Made by a program: the position numbers and the translations under genes
In this document: one piece after another, positions 10,765 to 20,586 of the stretch
Position numbering within the stretch: position 1 is the first letter of the stretch
Layout of the letters: the number at the start of each line of letters is the position of its first letter
NCBI GenBank assembly: GCA_950295325.1
Contig: OX485806.1
Span: 13,270,001-13,334,000, forward strand
DNA length: 64,000 bases
Direction of reading: 5' to 3'
Origin: Polytrichum commune
Taxonomy: Eukaryota > Streptophyta > Polytrichopsida > Polytrichales > Polytrichaceae
Notes under the pieces: generated by a model
The model's input: the letters and a program-made list of their open reading frames with translations, nothing else
Told to the model about the DNA's origin: nothing
The model's database searches: none

Positions 10765-10778
10765 ACTTGGCAAGAATG
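10765..10778 (+). promoter_or_regulatory. PBS-like site complementary to the element's own terminal repeat
   Basis: ACTTGGCAAGAATG directly follows block B, where a primer binding site belongs. It is the exact 14-nt reverse complement of CATTCTTGCCAAGT at 10556-10569 inside block B, which is also conserved in the copies at 24110-24443 and 58315-58650. Self-priming by the transcript 5' end is established for the Tf1/sushi group of Ty3/gypsy elements. Use of the same trick here is inference. A tRNA primer (TGGCAAGAATGCG) cannot be excluded. Confidence 0.55.
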
Positions 10779-12202
10779 CGCATGATTCCTTTTCTTTTCT
10801 TCAAATCTTGAGCTCCAACACTCAAGAAAGAATGTAAGGACAAGTGGTTGCGAGATTTTGGAGTGGAGGAAGACAAACATTGTGGATTCGCGGAGAAACA
10901 AGGAGGAACAAGGTGTGCTTGTGATGTGTCACATCATTTTGAATTATGGTGAGAAATTTCTGAATTTCCCACGGAATTTTGTACCATTTGGTTGCTCACA
11001 AGCATGAATTTATGAAGTGGGAAGTGTACAAGCATTTGTGATCTTCAAATGGATCAAATCTTTTTCAAAAAAATTAAAAAAAAAAAAAATTAAGTGAAGA
11101 AGTGGGAGGCGGCATGCCTCCCTCAGCTGCCTGCTCTGCTTGGCAGCTGCTCTGTTGTTAGTCTGCGGCGGCTTCTTGCGACTGCCGGCGGCTTTCCTGC
11201 TGCCTGCGACCTGCGACCTGCGACCTGCTAGCAGCGGTGGCCTGGCTGCCAGAAGTAGAGGCTGCGTACCGAAAGTGATCGGGGAGATTTTTGGGCATAA
11301 TCAGTTGAGACCCTCGTGGTTGCAAGTCAAACCGGTTTGGTGACAATCTTTTTATTTTGTTTTTGTTTTTGTCTTTGCTTTAATTAATCAATACGTTAAT
11401 GAATTAAAACCGGACTTAACTTTATTTTATTTTATTTTAATTAATTAATTAGTTATGTTTCCTTTCAACTTCTAATTTTTCTCTTCTCTCTAAGAGGTTA
11501 ATTTCTTGGGCTCATTAGTCAAAGACACAAGGAAGAAAACCTAACTCTTATGAAATATTAAAAGTATTTGGGATTCTTTTTAGGGGTTGTGTTGTACGAA
11601 ATTTCCGAGGGGAGTGTTATTGGGAATTGGGTGGCATGTGGAATTTTCGTTCGGCCTAAAATAAATTGTTATTAGGATCGAATTGTGTTTATCAACACAT
11701 ATTCCTGGCATTGTTGTGAGGAGAGATTCTTAGGTAGTGTTGGCAAAAATGAGAGATGTGCAATTTCTTTTCTTAAGCAACAGAAGCTCTTCATTTTGAC
11801 CACCAACCGCAGGCAGGTGCCGGTTGGTCGTGGTCGCTTTCAATTTTTGTTTAAGTGTTGTTTTGGGGAAGAGGATCCATTGCGGTTATTGCATTGTTCC
11901 TTGTATTTTGTTGTGGTACCTTCCCCCGTTGCGGGTTGTTGTGTTGGAGTCTTCCAACATTGCCCCATTTTTGTGTTGTCATAGATTGTGATAGGGTATT
12001 GTGGGGATGAGGTCGGATTAATGACCGACGAGACCCTTGTGTGTGCACCAAGTGGGCGGTGCTTGTATTCTCTTATGGTGAGGCTGGATTGATGACCAGC
12101 AGACCATAAGATTTGGTGGTGGTTGCAGGTGCAAGTTGCCTTTATCCTGATACCACATTAGTTTAGGTTGTTGGCTCCAGTGACCAAATCCATTGCGGGT
12201 TT
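10779..12202 (+). other. Leader of the methyltransferase retrotransposon
   Basis: About 1.4 kb upstream of gag, with no convincing ORF. It holds a GC-rich CTG/CTGC-rich stretch (11110-11260), a partial copy of a dispersed TIR repeat (11279-11345), AT-rich simple sequence (11345-11460) and two strong stem-loops (12012-12110) just before the gag ATG. Confidence 0.6.
12012..12110 (+). other. Two stem-loops with a shared loop in the leader
   Basis: First hairpin: GTCGG-ATTAATGA-CCGAC at 12012-12029. Second: GCTGG-ATTGATGA-CCAGC at 12083-12100, enclosed by a perfect outer stem CTTATGGT (12072-12079) with ACCATAAG (12103-12110). Inner stems differ by compensating changes while the octamer loop is nearly constant. 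A third example is at 25201-25218. The position just ahead of gag suggests an RNA role such as packaging or translation control; that is inference. Confidence 0.6.
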
Positions 12203-13840
12203 ATGGTTATAACTCGGAGCCAACATTATCGTTCTCCGTCTCCGGCATCATCGCAAGGTCGATCTTCGGACCTTTTGGACAGTGAACCCGTGGTAGCACC
12301 CGACGAGGCTTTTCAGCCTACTTCGGCGTGGGGGATTGCTACTCGGTCTCACGTCCTTTTGGTGGGATCCTTTGACGAGATGGAGGAGGAGACGCGAGGC
12401 GGCATCTGTGACCGATTTTCTGGTCGAGCGAGAACCATTTCCCTGCAAGATTGGAAAATCCGGTTCAGAACATGGATGAGGGAGAAGCGTCAACGCAATA
12501 CCAACTTCAACGATTGGTATGTGTTCAAGCTTCTACCACAACATTTGGAGCACGAAGCTCTCCAGACCTATGAGCAATGGACGGATGCTCATTGGATGGA
12601 GTTGCGCCAGGTGGAGCGGTACTGGGAGACTCGGGTTGAGTTGGTATCCGCATTGAAGGAAGGCGCAACTTCCAGTTTGATGGCCGTTCCGGAGGTTAAG
12701 ACGGAGGTACAGGAGGGAGTATACGAGGTGGATGTGGAAGGAGTTTTTCCTATCAATCCCACGGCTCAGGGCCAAGCTCCCGCAGCGGCGAGTACCTCGA
12801 GCCCTATTCTTCCACTGTCACGTTATGCCCAGGCTACCCAGGCGGCATTAGCTTCTTTAGGAGCTCCGCCGGGTTTTGATCCTCTACAGGAATTCCAACT
12901 CCATTTGGAGGAGGAATATGGAGGCTTCCGCCGAGATCAAATGCAGTGTATCCAGGACTTTCGACGGGAGAAAAATAACACACCTCGTACCATGTACACG
13001 AGGTTGGCGAGGTTTGCCAGGGAATCTGGAGGTATTTTCGCCGAGAGCCAGTTGGTAAAGGTGTTTTTATCAAAGATTGACAAACGCCTCATTGACTTAG
13101 CTTTACCCAGGATCATCATGGATCATGGTGGCCGAGCGACACTTGCGGAAGTTTTCGCCATTGTTGAGCAGTGTGATCGTGCCTTGTGTCAGCACGACGC
13201 CACTGACTTGGTGTCCATGCTAGTGGATTCTAGCAAATCCCGGAAGGTTCCGGTTGCCGCTGCGGGGTTGGCGGAGGCAGAGGTGGACAAGATCTTGCAT
13301 TGTTGGTCTTGTGGACAGGCGGGCCATGCTAAGAAGGATTGTCCTTCGAAGCATAGGCAAGCCCAGACCGTCACTACTCCGAAGCGGAAACCATTTGTTC
13401 CCGCTAAGGGCTCGACGAAGGGGACGGGTAATCAGTTACCCAAACAGTTGAAGTGTTCTCATTGTGGGCGGAACAATCACGCAGTGGAGAACTGCTTCGC
13501 TCTCCATCCTGAGAAACGTCCTTCTTCCGACCGGGAGAAGACGTTGGAGGCGAAGATTGGAGCCATGGAGGAGAGGTTCAAAAGCTTGGCGTCATCCGGC
13601 CAAATTTTGGCCTCACTGTCTTCCTCCGCAGCTCAGGCTAGTTCTTCCACTCCGGATTACTATATGTTCGGAGCCTCGGACGAGGTGGTGAGTTCTGCAG
13701 CTGTGACACGTGCTCAAACCGTGTCACGAGCCACGCCTTCGACCACAGGAGAGTCTGTGGACAGCTTACGAGCTCGGCACAATGGTCCCGCGGATCAGAT
13801 TGGTCAGGCACACCTTCCATTGTCTTTTGGATTTGGCTGA
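12203..13840 (+). CDS. Gag-like nucleocapsid protein (retrotransposon)
   Basis: 545 codons from ATG at 12203 to TGA at 13838. The N-terminal half is charged and helical (QDWKIRFRTWMREKRQRN) and the middle resembles Ty3-type gag (HLEEEYGGFRRDQMQCIQDF, then FRREKNNTPRTMYTRLARFA). Two CCHC zinc knuckles follow, CWSCGQAGHAKKDC (13301-13342) and CSHCGRNNHAVENC (13459-13500), then a charged segment (EKTLEAKIGAMEERFKSLAS). It should assemble the cytoplasmic particle and bind RNA. The frame ends without a recognisable boundary and related coding sequence continues in another frame from about 13851, so gag and pol were probably joined by a frameshift or were continuous before damage. Confidence 0.85.
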   Translation: MVITRSQHYRSPSPASSQGRSSDLLDSEPVVAPDEAFQPTSAWGIATRSHVLLVGSFDEMEEETRGGICDRFSGRARTISLQDWKIRFRTWMREKRQRNTNFNDWYVFKLLPQHLEHEALQTYEQWTDAHWMELRQVERYWETRVELVSALKEGATSSLMAVPEVKTEVQEGVYEVDVEGVFPINPTAQGQAPAAASTSSPILPLSRYAQATQAALASLGAPPGFDPLQEFQLHLEEEYGGFRRDQMQCIQDFRREKNNTPRTMYTRLARFARESGGIFAESQLVKVFLSKIDKRLIDLALPRIIMDHGGRATLAEVFAIVEQCDRALCQHDATDLVSMLVDSSKSRKVPVAAAGLAEAEVDKILHCWSCGQAGHAKKDCPSKHRQAQTVTTPKRKPFVPAKGSTKGTGNQLPKQLKCSHCGRNNHAVENCFALHPEKRPSSDREKTLEAKIGAMEERFKSLASSGQILASLSSSAAQASSSTPDYYMFGASDEVVSSAAVTRAQTVSRATPSTTGESVDSLRARHNGPADQIGQAHLPLSFGFG

Positions 13841-13850
13841 TGCTGCCTAA

Positions 13851-15016
13851 TCTGTCAGTGGTCGCAAATCGAGCTTGGAGGCTTCGAGTCCGTCGACCGA
13901 CGTGGTGCACACTTTGGCATCCAAAGTGTTGCACACGCCTTTGTTCACAGCGATGGATTGGTCGTCATCCGATATCCAACCAGCTAACGTTTTTTACCTA
14001 GCAGGTAGGATATTGGAGGGGAAGGCAACCCCGTCTTCTCTAACTGTGGCTCAAGCAACCGCAGACCTTCCTACCACGGAGGATCCTGAGGAAGCCGCCA
14101 AACAGCGAGCGAGGCTTGCGGAGGAGGCCATTGCGTCTTTTGACGCACACACCTTGGATGGCTAGGAGCCAACCACATCTTATCATTCACCAGCCTCTGC
14201 AGGCGCAGCTTATCTATCCGATGTAGCTGCTCGACCTGCTCGCGAGCGTCGAGGCATTCGATCTGGCGTTGTACGGATGGTCAATGATACCGGCATTTTG
14301 GTGGTCAGTCGCACTGGGAGCAATGTTACTCGGGTTGCTCCCCGTTGTGTGATGATGGATTCAGGGGCACAGCCAGTTATGATCGGCAAGAGGCTTGCCC
14401 AAGAGTTGGGGTTGACGGCCGAGGATTTGGCTCCCTGTCCATTCACCATTGTCACATCCATTGGTCACGTGGAGCGGGCCATGGGTTATACTCGGGAGCC
14501 ATTACAGCTTAGCTTCCGAGTGAAGCTTGGAGATTCACCCGCACCTCTTCTTCTTAGGTGTGCAGTGACGGATGCGACCAACTATGACATTTTAGTTGGT
14601 CAGCAAGCACTTTACCCTCTTGGTTTTGGTTTGGACAACTGGACTGAGGAGGCGTGGATCCGCCCAGGTTGGTCGGTTGGGGATGGCCGCAGGGAACTTA
14701 TTCCCGTGGCTTTCGTGGCAGCCGCGACCATAGTACCATTATCTATGGTTTTTGGATGTGGTGCTATGGTGGAGACATTGCCTTATGGTTCCGCATTGTT
14801 AGAGGAGTCATTGGCATTCATGGGAAGTACAGACAATCAACGGGATATGGCACCTAAGGGTGCATTGGTGCGCCATCCCAAGGATCCCCTTCCTCCTTGG
14901 CGTGATTCCGCCGAGCTATTTCGGAGGTGCGAGGATATTGTTCACTCTCTCACTCCTAGGACACCGGTCATACCGGATGTCCTCTCGGCATTGGCACATC
15001 CCATCTTATGGCAGCC
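13851..15016 (+). pseudogene. Retroviral-type aspartic protease region of pol
   Basis: Coding in the frame of the ATG at 14277, with upstream sequence in the same frame from about 13851 broken by TAG at 14163. The active site is MMDSGAQPVMIGKRLAQELG (D-S-G at about 14357-14365). The flap and second half follow (CAVTDATNYDILVGQQALYP, the usual YDILLG-type motif). A region of about 110 residues of unknown fold separates the protease from the point, base 15016, where a solo LTR interrupts the gene. Across that insertion the same frame continues directly into the methyltransferase at 17623. Confidence 0.82.
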
Positions 15017-15219
15017 TGTGAGGCCAAACCCCCCACCCTTAAGCGTCCGTAGTCCGAGTAGTGGGTTTGGGCTCACATTCCTCCGCGGTATTGGATTTGG
15101 ACTTGGATGAGTCCATAGTGCAAGGTTCACCCTTCAAGTGGTCTTGGATTTAACTGGAATTTCACTTTTAACAACTCAATGTACGATTTCAATACGTATG
15201 TGGAGAATGCACAAGTTAA

Positions 15220-15432
15220 CTATGTTATTTTAACCTCCTTATGCTCGGGTGCTATTTTGTCTTTGTTTGCTTCTAACGTCCATCCGGCTGCTTTAGCTAC
15301 ACAAGCCCTTAAGGATATCCCTCTCCTAAATGGAGTCCGTGCCGTTGACTCTATACTACCACTTGAACTATCACTTGTGTATTCCGTATCGCTACTATAA
15401 GAGGTCTCACTTGGTGTCTCCATACCGTACAT
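15220..15432 (-). CDS. LTR-encoded small protein, subfamily b/h (70 aa)
   Basis: 70 codons on the LTR sense strand, starting MYGMETPSETSYSSDTEYTS and ending in the shared core RRGISLRACVAKAAGWTLE, then ANKDKIAPEHKEVKIT. The core is the same as in the LTR copies at 19806-19985, 29024-29197 and 59415-59570, but the first 35 residues are new (Ser/Thr-rich). The older N-terminus (MENVEHSRDGKTKEAKTKGARE) sits just upstream, about 15470-15545, separated by an insertion of roughly 150 bp that brought a stop and a new ATG. No known domain; one Cys and one Trp in the core; no signal peptide or membrane segment. Confidence 0.6.
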   Translation of the reverse strand: MYGMETPSETSYSSDTEYTSDSSSGSIESTARTPFRRGISLRACVAKAAGWTLEANKDKIAPEHKEVKIT

Positions 15433-15715
15433 AAGCCTTTAAGTATTAAGAAATACTTATGTGACTTATGTCAATCTCTCCCTCGCACCTTTGGTCTTTG
15501 CTTCCTTTGTCTTGCCATCGCGAGAGTGCTCCACATTCTCCATTAAGTTGTGCACGTGGTTTATTTTTAAAGAGAGGATGCAAGTGTTAAAAAAAACACT
15601 ATTCTCTATAGTCAATCTCAAATACATTTACTTGTGAAAGCCACACATAACACTAACTAGCATAATGTAACTAACTACTTGTCTATGAGCTAATTAGGTA
15701 GGCTATCTACTAAGC

Positions 15716-16395
15716 TCCTTCATGAACCCATCTCTTTACTTTCTAATTACATAAACCTAGCTCCTTCATAAACCCAGCTCCTTCATAAACCCAGCTTCTT
15801 AGCTTCTAACTAAACAAACCCAGCTCCTTCATAAACCCAGCTCCTTCATGAACCCAGCTCCTTAGCTTCTAACTAAACAAACCCAGGTCCTTCATAAACC
15901 CAGCTCTTTACTTTCTAACTAAACAAACCCAGCTCCTTCATAAACCCAGCTCCTTCATGAACCCAGCTTCTTAGCTTCTAACTAAACAAACCCAGCTCCT
16001 TCATAAACCCAGCTCCTTAGCTTCTAACTAAACAAACCCAGCTCCTTCATAAACCCAGCTCCTTCATGAACCCAGCTCCTTAGCTTCTAACTAAACAAAC
16101 CCAGGTCCTTCATAAACCCAGCTCTTTACTTTCTAACTAAACAAACCCAGCTCCTTCATAAACCCAGCTCCTTCATGAACCCAGCTTCTTAGCTTCTAAC
16201 TAAACAAACCCAGCTCCTTCATAAACCCAGCTCCTTAGCTTCTAACTAAACAAACCCAGCTCCTTCATAAACCCAGCTCCTTCATGAACCCAGCTCCTTA
16301 GCTTCTAACTAAACAAACCCAGGTCCTTCATAAACCCAGCTCTTTACTTTCTAACTAAACAAACCCAACTCCTTCATAAACCCAGCTCCTTCATA
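15716..16395 (-). repeat. Minisatellite of LTR copy b
   Basis: Units of CCCAGCTCCTTCATAAA or its TGAA variant alternate with CTTCTAACTAAACAAA. A higher-order period of about 215 bp is visible: CCAGGTCCTTCATAAACC recurs near 15884, 16104 and 16320. The same words appear in few copies in LTR a and LTR h. Confidence 0.85.
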
Positions 16396-19156
16396 AACCC
16401 ACAACTTTGTAGTTGTAATCCCCAACTACCTCACTAATTATTCAAGCCCTTAACTAATCTTCCTACCTAATTTCCCTAATTCTACTAACAACCCCTTTCT
16501 AATCACACAATTCTTCTCTAATCCTAAAATCCTAAAATCCTAGAGAGGAGAGGGGGAGAGAGAATTTCCTAACTTCACTAAGACTAACTAATCCACACAA
16601 GTATATTTTTGCACTCATCACAACATCAAGTGCTCAACTCTTAAACATGGAACTTGCAACCACGTGTATTCAAAACATGAACTTAAAGTACCACAAATTG
16701 GAATCATGAATTAACTTTAAAATCCTTCACGTCAACACTAATTCTACCAAGAGGTCAAGCCCTCTTCAAGGCTAACAAGCCTTGGCTCTCAAACTAAAAA
16801 CTAAGCACACACATGTGCTCCAATATGGCTTCCCACACCCACACTTATAACTCGTGGGGTGCCTTGGAGCACAAAGGAAAGAGAGGATGAGTGAGGGAAG
16901 AATGAGGGATTATATAGTAAGCTTGAGGGGGTGAGCACCCTCAAGGCTCACGATAAGCCCTTGAGATTTCCTCCTACTTAGTAGGCGCCAATCCTATCTT
17001 CTAAGCCTTCCTCCCTCAAATGATCAACAAGGATCCTAATTCGAACATTTAACTAGCCTTGGCTTTCTACCTACCACACTTTACCAAACTTGGGATGCTT
17101 CAACCCAAACTTAGCCTCCTTCGCTTTCCGCCGCCATAACTTTCTCCCCTTACTTTTCCAAATCGTCGCTCACCACTTAATTCAAACCACGATGCTTAAC
17201 TCGTGATTTGATTGGTGCTTTGAGAATTTGCTTATCCTCCACCTTGCATTCTTCCTTGGGCCTTCCCCATTAAGTGGCCATGATGAGGTGGTCCACTTGT
17301 GCGCTCCATGTGATCCTCCATTCATCCCAATTCGAATGCACTTGCCTCTTGAGTCACTTTGGTTGTCTCCATCCATTTGTACTAGCCTACTCACTAACTA
17401 CTCAATCCAAGTTCTCCTTACCTATCCTCATTCACTCAAATCCTTCCGAAGGTAAAAACACAATAACAACTCACATCCTAGCCTCTTACAACATGGTACT
17501 TCTAAGACTAACATTTCACTCTTTTTATATTTTTGTGAAGTAACATGCTACTTCAAAGTGCATCAACTAACGTTTCAAGGGTCTAAGACTAAATGTGGGC
17601 ACCCTTTTGGGCTCACACAGCCGCCAGACGCGGGGATTACTTTGGTGGAACTGTTTGGGGGCATCGGCACAGGCTTAGCGGCCGTATTGGAGGCTGGCCT
17701 CACGGTTAGACGGTATGTCTATGTGGACAACTCTCAAGTGTCCACCCGTGTGGCTCGTCACCATCTTCACCAATTGATGGTATTGTACCCCCAGCAGTTA
17801 CATCCAACTGCCATTCGTGGGTGTTTTTCACGTCTCCCTCGTGATGTCACACTCATTAGTGAGACCGATTTACGACACTTAGGTCTGGTGGATATGGTGA
17901 TTGCGGGATGGCCATGCCAGGGCCATTCACGTGCTGGAGCAGGCGGAGGACTACATGATCCCAGGTCTACTCTATTTTGGGACCTCATCCGCCTCATGCA
18001 GGGTGGTATTCCCACCAACCTTTTCCTCCAGGGTATATTTTCGAGAATGTACCTTTGTTGGGAGACTCTCGGGACAAGGTGTTGGAAGGCGATTATTATG
18101 TTCGTCAACATCTTGGAGATCCCATTTTTGTGGATGCCGCGAGCATTGGTTCTTATGCCCACCGGCATCGGTGGATTTGGACCAACCTCGCACCATCATC
18201 TACTTTAGCTGCAGCATTTTCTGCAATACCTCCATCTTTGGATCAGAAGGTGGATGACATCTTGGATCCAAACCGGACTTCTTTGCCGGTTATTCGAGAT
18301 GATTTACCCCCGTTGGCATTGGTCAACAAAATGGGGCACCACGGCGGGCCTTTCCCACATTTATGACGTTTCCACAGTCATTCGCTTTCCGCGATAGGGG
18401 GCCGGGTATGGTGTGGGATGTTGTGAGCCCAAAATGGTGCCCACATGTGGTGATTAACTCTTCGAAACCAATTTTAGTTTGACTTTGATGTGTTATGATT
18501 ATTCACAAAACATAAAAAGAGTGAAGTGTGGTGTGGATTTAAGTTTAGACATTAAGTGGTGTTGTGTAGTTATTTCAAGGTTTGATTTCAATAAGAGGAT
18601 GCCTTGATTATGTGAGTAGGGGGTAAGGTGAGGCAAGGTGAGCTCCGCGGGTTAAATGCCCACTTTTGGATCCACCTTGGTAGTTTAGGAAGAAGGAAGC
18701 TTGGTGGAAGGGGATTAGTCCCTACTTTGAAGGTGAAGGTTAAGGGATTGTGATTGGAGGTGCTAATCCTCCCACCCTATCCTCACCTCTCTCTCCCTCT
18801 CTCCCTCTCTCCCTCTTTGCTACTTAAGGTGTTCTTTCTCTCATTTGCGACTCTCTCCATCAAGCGCTCTCAAGGGAGCAAGCTCTAAAGAGCTTGAGCC
18901 ATGTGTGTGTTACATTAGTTTTTAGTGAAGTTAATTAGTTAAGCTCTTTCTCTCAAGGCCTCCCAAGTGAGGGAGTTCTAGAGCTTAAATTTGCACGTAG
19001 TGATTAGGTGGTAGTTGGTTAGAATAGTGTGTTAAATTAGCTCATGACTTAGAAGCAAAAGAAAGAAAAGAAAAGAAGAATTTAGAAGACCTTGATTAGC
19101 GGATGGGAGGGGTTGTATTAAGGTTAGCAAAGACTATAAGGTTAAGGAGTTGATTG

Positions 19157-19565
19157 CTAGAAGGGACCTCGGTTGGGCTTCAGCTAAGCAGCTGACTGCT
19201 GGAAGGTTAAGAGCGACTGCTGGACGGTTAAGAACGACTGCTGGAAGGTTAAGGAGCGACTGCTGGGAGGGCCTCGGCTTGGGCTTCAGCTAAGCAGCTG
19301 ACTGCTGGGAAGGCCTCGGCTTGGGCTTCAGCTAAGCAGCTGACTGCTGTAAGGTTAAGCAGCTGAATGCTGGAAGGTTAAGCAGCTGACTGCTGGGAGG
19401 CCTCGGCTTGGGCTTCAGCTAAGCAGCTGACTGTTGTAAGGTTAAGCAGCTGACTGCTGGGAAGGCCTCGGCTTGGGCTTCAGCTAAGCAGCTGACTGCT
19501 GTAAGGTTAAGCAGCTGAATGCTGGAAGGTTAAGGAGCAACTGCTGGAGGGGCCTCGGCTGGGTT
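19157..19565 (+). repeat. Minisatellite of LTR copy c
   Basis: Repeats built from GCAGCTGACTGCTGGAAGGTTAA and GGCCTCGGCTTGGGCTTCAG, in variable order. It occupies the same place in the LTR (about 0.55 kb from the 3' end) as the different minisatellites of the other copies. Confidence 0.85.
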
Positions 19566-19805
19566 TAAGTTATTTAGTTAGCTCTAATAAGTTAGGCTAC
19601 TAGGGGGGTTGTAGTTAGGATAATCCCTTGGGGGATTGCTAGGCCATACGAGATCCTTACATGCCATCTTGGTTTTTAGGTAGAGTTGGATTTATTAGGA
19701 AAGTAGAAGTGTGTGGGACTTTTAAATGTGTTGATGGTTACCCATTGAGGCAAGTGTTTTTAAACACTCGTACTTTTTGGTTGGAATATATTACGTGCAC
19801 AATTA

Positions 19806-19985
19806 ATGGAGACTGTGGAGGATCCTAGCAAGGACAAGATAAAGGAAGTAAAAATCAAGAAGTCTAGAGGGATCTCTTTAAGGGCATGTGTGGCCAAGGC
19901 CGCGGGTTGGACCCTTGAGAAATCGAATGCCGCTACGAGCAAGGATGCTCACAATAATAAAGCAAGTGAGTTAAGAGGAAGTTAG
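19806..19985 (+). CDS. LTR-encoded small protein, copy c (59 aa)
   Basis: 59 codons starting METVEDPSKDKIKEVKIKKS and continuing RGISLRACVAKAAGWTLE, then a polar tail to TAG at 19983. It aligns without gaps to the 57-aa ORF at 29024 and the 51-aa ORF at 59570, with the core at residues 21-38 in all three. It lies on the sense strand about 115-295 bases before the LTR 3' end, so in a full element it would sit in the transcript leader upstream of gag. Basic N-terminal half, no known domain. Function unknown. Confidence 0.65.
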   Translation: METVEDPSKDKIKEVKIKKSRGISLRACVAKAAGWTLEKSNAATSKDAHNNKASELRGS

Positions 19986-20352
19986 GGCCTTGGACATGAG
20001 AGCCATATAGCAATTCACGTATTGGTATTAGGAACTGAATGTGATTCTCAAAGCCATCACCCGGATTAGGACGCTTAAGGGGGGTGGATTTGGCCTCACA
20101 GATGTTCACACCAAAACCCACACCGAACCATTGGCTGACGAACGGGAACGTGCCATGGGATTCCGCACTGGCACCACCGCAGCTCCCAGCCTTTCTGAGG
20201 GCCAACGACGCTTTGTGTTGGGCCAAGCTATGGATCTTCATACTATGGTGTGGACTGTTGCTTTATGCTTTTCATTGCAAAGGCATCGTGGTGACCAGTC
20301 GTTGTCTCTGGGGGCAGAGAACTCTGGTCAGGGGGCATAGCGGTCCACACCT

Positions 20353-20574
20353 ATGGAGGAGGGAATTCACGCCATGGTTGGAGAAGCCGAACGAATTTTT
20401 CAATTCGAGCAGCATGTGATGGAGGAGCTTCGAGCTCAACATTTTTACACTGCTTCGGTTTCTTCGCCTCCGGTGGTGGCTTCATCATCACATATTGGTG
20501 GTGATGAAGAAATATCAGACTCTAGTACTAGCACCGAGACTGGGGGCATGGTTAATGCCCCCTCCTCTCATTAG
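20353..20574 (+). pseudogene. Linker between methyltransferase and RT
   Basis: In the same frame as the methyltransferase end and the RT, bounded by TAG at 20338 and TAG-TAA at 20572. It reads EEGIHAMVGEAERIFQFEQH and then a Ser/Gly/Glu-rich stretch. There is no recognisable domain. It is probably the ancestral spacer of the polyprotein, now cut by stops. Confidence 0.55.
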
Positions 20575-20586
20575 TAATTAGAGTCT

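Larger units (their letters stand above)
15017..17617 (-). repeat. Solo LTR (copy b), TSD CAGCC
   Basis: A 2601 bp LTR of the TGTGAGsCC family, minus-oriented, flanked by perfect duplications CAGCC at 15012-15016 and 17618-17622. It interrupts the protease-methyltransferase frame of the host retrotransposon. It contains a TATA-like element (sense CTATATAATCC, about 16908-16920), a large minisatellite (15716-16395) and the small ORF at 15220-15432. It matches copy h (61364-63510) closely outside the minisatellite. Confidence 0.95.
18422..20100 (+). repeat. Solo LTR (copy c), TSD GATGT
   Basis: A 1679 bp plus-oriented LTR, TGTGAGCCC...GGCCTCACA, flanked by perfect GATGT at 18417-18421 and 20101-20105. 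It lies within the methyltransferase between the catalytic part and the ERxxGF/motif X part. It holds CT-rich simple sequence (18785-18820), a minisatellite of CAGCTGACTGCTGGAAGGTTAAG type (19157-19565) and the small ORF at 19806-19985. Confidence 0.95.
17623..20340 (+). pseudogene. C5-cytosine DNA methyltransferase domain in pol, split by a solo LTR
   Basis: Pieces 17623-18421 and 20106-20340 flank the solo LTR 18422-20100 and stay in frame across it. Visible C5-MTase motifs: I, TLVELFGGIGTG (SAM binding, 17654-17674); II, YVYVDNSQ; IV, AGWPCQGHSRAG with the catalytic Cys at 17915-17917; VI, ENV at 18043-18051; VIII, AHRHRWIW; a short target-recognition region; ERERAMGF (about 20140-20163); and X, RRFVLGQAMDL. 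It should methylate cytosine in DNA, either of the element or of its target. The small recognition region and TF-type motif recall DNMT3/DRM-like enzymes, while PCQ is DNMT1/bacterial-like, so I leave the subfamily open. Damage: a frameshift between about 17990 and 18035, one missing base near 18356-18360, and TAG at 20338. Confidence 0.88.

Noticed and set aside
11140-11343. ORF in the leader of the methyltransferase element (Leu/Ala-rich)
   Set aside because: GC-rich simple sequence rich in CTGC and GACCTGC repeats, no conservation evidence.
15179-15400. Antisense ORFs in the LTRs with a repeated AALATQALKDI motif (also at 19760-19942, 29014-29250, 59323-59607, 63094-63348)
   Set aside because: They are the reverse-strand shadow of the conserved LTR small protein. 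The sense strand shows third-position variation, the antisense frame does not.
15716-16395. CRISPR-like regular repeats
   Set aside because: Units are directly tandem with no unique spacers and lie in an LTR of a plant retrotransposon.
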